A stretch of 11,216 nucleotides of DNA, from NCBI GenBank assembly GCA_016844485.1, contig JAENIZ010000062.1, positions 1-11,216 of the forward strand, read 5' to 3'. Below the pieces are notes generated by a model. It had not been told where the DNA came from. It searched no databases and saw nothing but the letters and a program-made list of their open reading frames with translations. Positions 7,487 through 11,216 of the stretch are shown here, piece by piece. Numbering within the stretch: the stretch's first letter is position 1; the number at the start of each line of letters is the position of its first letter. The DNA is from Gammaproteobacteria bacterium (GTDB taxonomy: Bacteria; Pseudomonadota; Gammaproteobacteria; Eutrophobiales; Eutrophobiaceae). The position numbers and the translations under genes were made by a program.

Positions 7487-7984
7487 ATGCAGGATTTTAG
7501 GGAAATGAATGATAACGTATCCATCGACGATGCCGGCAAGGGATTAATGAGTCTTATCGTAAGATGTATAGGCCTGTTTCTGTTGTTCGCAGGCTTGTGG
7601 GTGGCCCTTCAGGTCATGCTTGAGGCATATAATCTTTACCGTGAACCCCAGCGGATCGAGCACTTTGCACTTGCGATAGAGAAAGGTTCGAATATTGATA
7701 AAAGTCTGATCTCCCTGAGGGATGAAGTGATTGCGGAACCAACCGAGAAATCTACTGATCCTGTTGCAACAATCCTGGAAAGTAATCCGGCCCCCACATA
7801 TTCATCAAACAACATCCGTGTGTCCTACTTTTTTGCCTGGGTCATTGTGCTGCTTTTGATGCTGCTGATTGCCAGGATCTCACTCTCGGCCATCAAAACA
7901 GGGGGGGAACTGGTCCTCTACGACATGCAGATCAAACAATTCGCAAGGATGCTGGTCAAGGAATCGAGTAAAAATATTAGATAA
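7487..7984 (+). CDS. Small membrane protein of unknown function, two transmembrane helices
   Basis: I do not recognise this 165-residue protein. It has two strong hydrophobic helices, at about 22-45 (LIVRCIGLFLLFAGLWVALQVML) and about 112-132 (VSYFFAWVIVLLLMLLIARIS). A polar loop of some 65 residues between them is probably periplasmic, leaving a short basic N-terminus and the tail IKTGGELVLYDMQIKQFARM in the cytoplasm. ATG 7487 is chosen because AGGAA lies just upstream; an internal ATG at 7505 is an alternative. It is the only clear rightward gene in the window, has its own good promoter and faces the sigma-factor cluster convergently. A run of seven G at 7902-7908 lies inside the frame; the frame stays open to a natural end, so no shift is evident. 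The tail loosely resembles the end of the partial protein at 11085-11216. Confidence 0.72.
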   Translation: MQDFREMNDNVSIDDAGKGLMSLIVRCIGLFLLFAGLWVALQVMLEAYNLYREPQRIEHFALAIEKGSNIDKSLISLRDEVIAEPTEKSTDPVATILESNPAPTYSSNNIRVSYFFAWVIVLLLMLLIARISLSAIKTGGELVLYDMQIKQFARMLVKESSKNIR

Positions 7985-8062
7985 AAGATTCGATGATTTC
8001 TTGCATTTTGCGCTGATTTAACACACCTGCCATCTTTGACTGATGGCTGCGCTTTATTGATA

Positions 8063-8111
8063 AGTAATTAGTGATTTGTGACTGGTAATAAATAACTAAT
8101 TACTAATCACT
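8063..8111. repeat. AT-rich heptamer repeats forming a hairpin
   Basis: Five seven-base units are visible. AGTAATT (8063-8069) and AGTGATT (8070-8076) stand on the left. AATAACT (8091-8097), AATTACT (8098-8104) and AATCACT (8105-8111) stand on the right. Left and right units are reverse complements or one-base variants, so 8063-8076 pairs with 8091-8104 over 14 bp with one mismatch and a 14-base loop. Confidence 0.65.
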
Positions 8112-8126
8112 CGCCGCTCCTGCGCA

Positions 8127-8250
8127 GCCGCTTTCAGCATCTATGCTTTTCGCGGCACTAACACATCCATGTGAGTCGTCCTGACCCTGCGGCATTTGTG
8201 CTGTCGCTCTTTGATATCCATATCATCGCGACATTCGTGCATCCCTGCAC
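8127..8250. repeat. String of short perfect palindromes with CC/CT centres
   Basis: Four small inverted repeats follow one another. AGCATctATGCT (8136-8147) sits inside GCCGC/GCGGC arms at 8127-8131 and 8152-8156 with matching TTTC spacers. CACATccATGTG is at 8162-8173. TGATATccATATCA is at 8212-8225, and GTGCAtcccTGCAC at 8237-8250. A weaker one (GCAtttgTGC, 8192-8201) lies between the second and third. Strong-palindrome centres are about 26, 51 and 25 bases apart. This looks like a structured noncoding repeat rather than gene remnants. Confidence 0.5.
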
Positions 8251-8299
8251 ATCATCCTGCACTTCATCACCAATCACTGATTTTCACACTCCTGTTACC

Positions 8300-8953
8300 T
8301 CACCTGCCCCGGCTCTGTGGACTGCCCCCTCTGTCAGATTGCGGCAACTGATTTGATGATCCACTGTTGTCCTGAAACTCCCTGCGTGCCTCCGGAGGTG
8401 TATGCACTTCTCTTTGCAGAAACTCCTTACGCTCTTCCGGTGTCATTCCCTCTATCCGCCTTCGAAATTCCTTGCGCTGTTCTTCTGTCATATTTTTCAT
8501 TCTTTCACGCATCGCCCTGCGCTCTTCAGGGGGCATATTCTGCCAGCGCTCCCTTAATGCTCTGCGTTCTTCTTCCGGTAAATTTCTGAACCATTCCCGC
8601 TTTTCACGAAGACGCTGCTGTTTCTCGGGTGGCAAGTCTTTAAACCGCTTAAAACGTTCCCGAACATGGCTTCTCTGTTCAGGGGTAAGTGAGTTCCAGT
8701 GTTGCAGTTTCTCCTGTGCACGTGCGCGTGCTTCCGGTGTCATATTTTCCCACCGCCTTGCGCCCCTCTGTAATCTCTGTTGCTGCTCTGGAGATAATTT
8801 ATCCCACTGATCTTTCATATCCTTGAGAATGTCCTGGTGCTCGGGCGGCAGCTGATCCCAGGAAATACCTTCCTCGGCATTAACCGGATAAACAAATAAT
8901 ACCGAAATAATGATTAAGAAAATTTTTGCAAATTTATTCATCGAGTAATTCAT
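8300..8953 (-). CDS. Exported Arg/Glu-rich helical-repeat protein, DUF3106 type
   Basis: This 217-residue protein begins with a signal peptide (about 1-26, IFLIIISVLFVYPVNA before EEG) and is then almost wholly made of helical repeats with the motif [LM][STP]PEERR. Five 18-residue units (35-124, many with an aromatic residue near the end, such as QWDK, RWEN, WFRN) are followed by four 15-residue units (125-184). A loose Ser/Gly/Gln-rich tail (about 194-217) ends the protein. This pattern matches DUF3106, found beside ECF sigma genes in proteobacteria, with unknown function; the style resembles periplasmic LTxxQ proteins such as CpxP. The start at 8953 has AGGA five bases upstream and overlaps the preceding gene by 20 bases. 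It is the last gene of the sigma operon and is inferred to act in the periplasm, perhaps as the sensor or effector. Confidence 0.85.
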   Translation of the reverse strand: MNYSMNKFAKIFLIIISVLFVYPVNAEEGISWDQLPPEHQDILKDMKDQWDKLSPEQQQRLQRGARRWENMTPEARARAQEKLQHWNSLTPEQRSHVRERFKRFKDLPPEKQQRLREKREWFRNLPEEERRALRERWQNMPPEERRAMRERMKNMTEEQRKEFRRRIEGMTPEERKEFLQREVHTPPEARREFQDNSGSSNQLPQSDRGGSPQSRGR

Positions 8954-9152
8954 TCGAATCCTGGTTTAACACGGCATAGTAGTCATCTTCAAGTTCCACC
9001 GGATCAATCCATTCTCCCGTCCCGGTTTCCCATTCGCCCAGAAACTCCAGTAACTCAACGGATAGTTCAACTTCCTGCTCCTGTTCCTCTGCATCTATTA
9101 CCGGTGTCACTATCGCCATTAACAGGAACACATAATTACGTAGATAATTCAT
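8934..9152 (-). CDS. Small exported acidic protein of the ECF operon
   Basis: From ATG 9152 this encodes 72 residues: a signal peptide (MNYLRNYVFLLMAIVTPVIDA, cleavage expected before EEQ) and a short, very acidic mature part. Glu and Asp dominate it (EEQEQEVELSVELLEFLGE, then WIDPVELEDDYYAVLNQ and a DSNELLDE end). I know of no assigned function. The frame is open back to an ATG at 9188 (84 residues), but 9152 gives the more typical signal peptide and a shorter overlap (17 bases) with the upstream gene; both are possible. Its end overlaps the DUF3106 gene. Conserved placement between an anti-sigma-like gene and an Arg-rich periplasmic protein suggests it is a small partner in the same envelope complex, which is inference. 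Confidence 0.75.
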   Translation of the reverse strand: MNYLRNYVFLLMAIVTPVIDAEEQEQEVELSVELLEFLGEWETGTGEWIDPVELEDDYYAVLNQDSNELLDE

Positions 9153-9480
9153 AATCCTCGAGCCACTCATAAAATTCGAGTTCTTCATAGAGCTCCAGGC
9201 TGTCCGAAGAAGAGATTAACTCGATATCATCTGCGGTCATTGCCCGTTCAGCTGATGGCTTTGAAGCAAGGCTGTATATCAGCAACGCAAGACAGGCGGT
9301 AGCAACAACCCCAGCTGGGATAAAAATCCAGTTGCGCGATTTTTGAGATTCACCCGCAAGCGCATTGTGGCGCGCCTGTGTCAGTTTCGACAGCATACCA
9401 GCATCCAGATCGCGTACACTCTGTTCGAACCCGACCTTTACCGCGTCAATAAACTTCTGCTCTTTGTTGTCTTTTGTCAT
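9136..9480 (-). CDS. Single-pass membrane protein, DUF3619-like, candidate anti-sigma factor
   Basis: This 114-residue protein has three parts. The N-terminal cytoplasmic segment (1-50) contains LDAGMLSKLTQARHNALAG, the LxxARxxAL pattern I associate with DUF3619. One transmembrane helix follows (about 51-72, WIFIPAGVVATACLALLIYS), then a 40-residue acidic periplasmic tail (DDIELISSSDSLELYEELEF). Size, topology and placement directly after a sigma gene are those of a membrane anti-sigma factor, but no zinc-binding HxxxCxxC motif or known anti-sigma domain is visible, so the role is inference. The ATG at 9480 overlaps the sigma TGA by four bases (ATGA, 9477-9480), giving translational coupling and roughly equal amounts. 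A TTG at 9486 in the same frame would add two residues. The end overlaps the next gene. Confidence 0.8.
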   Translation of the reverse strand: MTKDNKEQKFIDAVKVGFEQSVRDLDAGMLSKLTQARHNALAGESQKSRNWIFIPAGVVATACLALLIYSLASKPSAERAMTADDIELISSSDSLELYEELEFYEWLEDYELST

Positions 9481-10016
9481 GGCCAATGGTCGCCTAATTT
9501 TTCACGTAATGTATGCACCGCCCTCGAATAATGCGTTTTCACGCTGCCTTCAGAACATTTCATTATCAATGCAGTCTCTGCAATATCCAGTCCCTCAAAA
9601 ATCCTTAACATAAACGCCTGCTGTTGCCGTCCCGACAGATCGCGGATGGCCTGATCGAGCGCATCCATGCTCCTTGCAGATTGCACGTGCTGTTCCGGAC
9701 TGCGCCCGCGATCATCTGCGATAGTTTGAATCGGATCGCTGTCATGTTCATCATCCTCTCTGCCAAACCATACACGGAACCGGTTACGTACGAAAGTTCG
9801 CCTGTACCAGTCATTAATCCGGCTTTGTAATATCGTGTGAAACAATGCTCCCCATTCTGCCGGCTCACGTGATGCATATTTCTCCACCAGTTTGCACATG
9901 GCATCCTGCACAATATCCAGCGCATCTTCCCTGCTACCGGTTGCAATTTCCGCCATGCGGAACGCACGGCGTTCAACGCTGGCAAGAAAGCTGTCCAGTA
10001 CTTTTCTGTTTTCCAG
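9477..10016 (-). CDS. ECF-type RNA polymerase sigma factor, probably starting at CTG
   Basis: This is a sigma70-family regulator of the extracytoplasmic-function class, which redirects RNA polymerase to a small regulon. Region 2 is seen as ERRAFRMAEIATGSREDALD followed by IVQDAMCKLVEKYA. Region 4 is near residues 118-175, with a helix-turn-helix in EGLDIAETALIMKCSEGSVK. The first ATG (9956) would cut region 2 short. The frame is open to 10034 and encodes ENRKVLDSFLASVERRAFR, which belongs to the domain. In that extension there is no ATG, GTG or TTG, but AAGGA (10025-10029) stands eight bases before CTG at 10014-10016. I take this as the start (179 residues, a normal ECF length); ATT at 10032-10034 is a less likely choice. 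It heads a four-gene overlapping operon. Confidence 0.85.
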   Translation of the reverse strand: MENRKVLDSFLASVERRAFRMAEIATGSREDALDIVQDAMCKLVEKYASREPAEWGALFHTILQSRINDWYRRTFVRNRFRVWFGREDDEHDSDPIQTIADDRGRSPEQHVQSARSMDALDQAIRDLSGRQQQAFMLRIFEGLDIAETALIMKCSEGSVKTHYSRAVHTLREKLGDHWP

Positions 10017-10024
10017 GGTATTGT

Positions 10025-10029
10025 TCCTT
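10025..10029 (-). promoter_or_regulatory. Shine-Dalgarno site supporting a CTG start for the sigma gene
   Basis: AAGGA on the minus strand, eight bases before the CTG at 10014-10016. It is the only good ribosome site upstream of the region 2 coding sequence. Confidence 0.5.
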
Positions 10030-10031
10030 GT

Positions 10032-10061
10032 AATCTATGTTTAAGGCGAATCACCTGACAA
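10032..10061 (-). promoter_or_regulatory. Weak candidate promoter for the sigma operon
   Basis: TTGTCA (10056-10061) and TAGATT (10032-10037) are 18 bases apart on the minus strand. The start of transcription would fall almost on the ribosome site, so either the leader is extremely short or this is not the true promoter. Confidence 0.25.
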
Positions 10062-10065
10062 ATGA

Positions 10066-10094
10066 ACAACCGGTCACAGCATGTGGCCGGTTGT
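10066..10094. terminator. Hairpin between the EF-hand gene and the sigma gene
   Basis: ACAACCGG (10066-10073) pairs with CCGGTTGT (10087-10094), and inside it CAC (10075-10077) pairs with GTG (10083-10085) around a five-base loop. It lies 19 bases beyond the EF-hand gene stop and just upstream of the sigma start. It may be a terminator or attenuator that lowers readthrough into the sigma operon; no T run follows, so intrinsic termination is uncertain. Confidence 0.45.
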
Positions 10095-10112
10095 ACAATA
10101 GAGTAACGATGA

Positions 10113-10955
10113 CTATCGCCCACGTCTACTGACAGAAACACGATTGAATGCAGGCGTTTGTTGCTGGATATTAATTTCAGCGCGCTGATCCATCGCATCT
10201 TTATGGTGGTCAAACCAGTTTTCATGGCGATCGAGGAAATCCTCACGCGTATCCGCGATACCCAGATCGCGTCTTAGATCAGAAATAGCCTCGCGCTGGC
10301 CACGTACATCTTCACGCCGATCAGTGCGATCTTCCCGTTGATCGCGGCGATCCTTTCGATGCTCATGACGAGCCTTCCTGGCGGCCTCACGTTCAGTATC
10401 ATTCAAGACACCATCCCCATCCGTATCAAAACGATCCAGCATTTCTGCGTGACGGGCTTCTCTTGCCGCCTGATGTTCCGTATCACTTAATGTACCATCA
10501 CCATTGGTATCGAATTTTTCAAGCCGCTCTGCATGACGTGCTTCGCGTCTCTCTTTACGTTCTGCCCTGAATTTTTCCCGTTCCTCCGGAGACATGCCTT
10601 CCCATCTTTCACGCATTGACGCGCGGTGCTTCTCAAACCTTTCCCTTTCTTCAGGACTCAGCTTCGCCAGTCTTTCATTCCTGCGCTGCTCACGAAATGC
10701 CCTCCTCTCTTCGGGCGTCATGTTTTTCATCTTCTCACGCATCGCCTCGCGTTCGGCCTTGAATTGTTCCCTTTCCTCCGGGCTCATGTTTTCCCAGCGT
10801 TCCCGCCAGGCCTTATGATGTTCACCCCTGCCTTCCGTGGTCTGTTCAGCAGACGGATTATCTGCCCGATCTTCCTCAGCCAACACAGGCAAGGCGTACG
10901 CGCCTATTACCATCGCACTCATTAAACCAAGAGTCATTAACTGTCTATTTTTCAT
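10113..10955 (-). CDS. Exported [ST]PEER-repeat protein with two EF-hand calcium loops
   Basis: This 280-residue protein has a signal peptide (about 1-26, ending PVLA before EED). Next come charged helices with four MSPEER-type units at 57, 79, 99 and 121, spaced 22, 20 and 22 residues apart. Then come two canonical EF-hand loops: DTNGDGTLSDTE (149-160) and DTDGDGVLNDTE (177-188), with all calcium ligands and the final Glu. The loops sit in tandem 28-residue units (139-166, 167-194) that both begin ARHAE. A third, degenerate unit (195-222) is very rich in Arg and Asp, and a helical C-terminal part ends in SRRGR. GGAGA lies upstream of ATG 10955. The repeat style is shared with the DUF3106 protein at 8300-8953, suggesting related envelope functions and perhaps calcium sensing. 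No enzyme domain is seen. Confidence 0.85.
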   Translation of the reverse strand: MKNRQLMTLGLMSAMVIGAYALPVLAEEDRADNPSAEQTTEGRGEHHKAWRERWENMSPEEREQFKAEREAMREKMKNMTPEERRAFREQRRNERLAKLSPEERERFEKHRASMRERWEGMSPEEREKFRAERKERREARHAERLEKFDTNGDGTLSDTEHQAAREARHAEMLDRFDTDGDGVLNDTEREAARKARHEHRKDRRDQREDRTDRREDVRGQREAISDLRRDLGIADTREDFLDRHENWFDHHKDAMDQRAEINIQQQTPAFNRVSVSRRGR

Positions 10956-10978
10956 CGTATTCTCCGGTGGTTATTAAA

Positions 10979-10995
10979 CTGATAACCCTGATAAC
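10979..10995. promoter_or_regulatory. Tandem CTGATAAC repeats upstream of the EF-hand gene
   Basis: CTGATAAC occurs at 10979-10986 and again at 10988-10995, a nine-base period. The first copy also forms an inverted repeat, GTTAT (10970-10974) with ATAAC (10982-10986). It lies 15-40 bases before the ATG and could be an operator; no regulator can be named. Confidence 0.35.
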
Positions 10996-11026
10996 GCACC
11001 AGATATGTGACGGTTGACAATAAAGA

Positions 11027-11042
11027 TGTGATAAAAATCACA
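11027..11042. promoter_or_regulatory. Perfect CRP-type palindrome (TGTGAT-N4-ATCACA)
   Basis: The 16-base site at 11027-11042 equals the core consensus of CRP/Vfr-type regulators (TGTGA-N6-TCACA) on both halves. It lies 72-87 bases upstream of the EF-hand gene ATG, a plausible activator position, and 43 bases beyond the stop of the gene to its right. With its TTTT loop on the minus strand it could also form a 6-bp hairpin acting as a weak terminator. Confidence 0.5.
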
Positions 11043-11084
11043 AAGTGGGCACTCCGGATACTGAAATCAGGGAGTCAGATGACT

Positions 11085-11216
11085 TTATTTCCCGCCACGG
11101 ACCTTCTTGAGCTGCGCATGCTCAACCAGATGCATCCCGACATCGGTCAGGGTCTTGAGCATACCGAACAGTAATAAACCCGCTCCCGAACTTACCATCA
11201 GTCCACCGAAGATGAT
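11085..11216 (-). CDS. C-terminal 43 residues of a small membrane protein (partial)
   Basis: The minus-strand frame is open from the right edge to TAA at 11085-11087. It gives a hydrophobic stretch (IIFGGLMVSSGAGLLLFGML) followed by a charged tail (KTLTDVGMHLVEHAQLKKVR then GGK). This looks like the last transmembrane helix and cytoplasmic end of an inner-membrane protein. The rest is outside the window and the family is unknown. The frame has no stop and its codon use matches its neighbours. The tail has a loose resemblance to the end of the protein at 7487-7984. Confidence 0.6.
   Translation of the reverse strand: MIFGGLMVSSGAGLLLFGMLKTLTDVGMHLVEHAQLKKVRGGK

Larger units (their letters stand above)
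7985..8299. other. Gene-free, palindrome-rich intergenic region between convergent genes
   Basis: No convincing coding sequence lies in these 315 bases; an open frame starting at 8171 has no ribosome site and runs into the antisense of the DUF3106 gene. A 6-bp hairpin (GCCATC at 8029-8034 with GATGGC at 8042-8047) precedes the heptamer hairpin and palindrome string listed separately. Transcripts from both sides end here, so some of these structures may serve as terminators, although none has the classic GC stem followed by a T run. I see nothing in 8251-8299. Confidence 0.6.

Noticed and set aside
7902..7908. Run of seven G as a frameshift in the 7487 gene
   Set aside because: The frame stays open on both sides with consistent membrane-protein character to a natural stop.
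8127..8250. CRISPR array or integron attC site
   Set aside because: The palindromes differ in sequence from unit to unit and spacers are not uniform, and no cas, integrase or attC core sites are present.
8171..8356. Plus-strand frame in the intergenic region
   Set aside because: No ribosome site, low-complexity composition and antisense overlap with the DUF3106 gene; the palindromes explain the stretch better.
8300..8955. Plus-strand open frames opposite the two repeat proteins (also near 10594-10925)
   Set aside because: They mirror the periodic repeats of the real minus-strand genes and lack starts or family features.

Overview
The window reads as chromosomal DNA of moderate GC from a Proteobacterium. 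The block dapF - DUF484 - xerC - hslV - hslU, all leftward, is a gene order I know from Gamma- and Betaproteobacteria. The HslV prosequence (MEQFRG before the catalytic Thr) and the ECF sigma / DUF3619-like / DUF3106 cluster point the same way. I favour a gammaproteobacterium, but this is inference. Nearly all genes are on the minus strand; the one clear exception is a small membrane protein at 7487-7984.

Left part (1-3382, read right to left): dapF, DUF484 and xerC are tightly coupled. A 229-bp gap with a GCGAG-rich block follows, then hslV (TTG start) and the first 48 codons of hslU. These genes cover diaminopimelate/lysine synthesis, dimer resolution of the chromosome and ATP-dependent proteolysis. 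dapF carries an in-frame TGA exactly where Arg is expected, so the copy as written cannot make an active enzyme without readthrough. Between dapF and the next gene lies a compact element (3529-3687). It has 14-bp imperfect terminal inverted repeats and four consecutive hairpins, and looks like a MITE; its right end supplies the stop codon of the neighbouring TraB/GumN-family gene.

Middle part (3684-7404): a TraB/GumN-family exported protein overlaps the end of nagZ (cytoplasmic beta-N-acetylhexosaminidase of peptidoglycan recycling). Upstream are two dipeptide/nickel-type ABC permease genes. The dppB-like one has lost about 19 codons plus the reading frame, so the pair is probably decaying. 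No ATPase or binding-protein gene is present. A strong sigma70-like promoter drives the rightward membrane-protein gene at 7487.

Intergenic 7985-8299: a palindrome-rich noncoding stretch between convergent genes. It holds AT-rich heptamer repeats forming a hairpin and a string of short perfect palindromes.

Right part (8300-11216, all leftward): a probable envelope-regulatory cluster. An ECF sigma factor overlaps a single-pass, anti-sigma-like DUF3619-type protein. That gene overlaps a small exported acidic protein, which overlaps an exported Arg/Glu-rich helical-repeat protein (DUF3106 type). Just upstream is a second exported protein with the same [ST]PEER repeats plus two EF-hand loops. 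The architecture suggests a sigma / membrane anti-sigma / periplasmic sensor unit, possibly calcium-responsive. The signal and regulon are not visible here. The last 132 bases hold the C-terminal end of another small membrane protein.

No rRNA, tRNA, CRISPR array, transposase or integron gene was seen.
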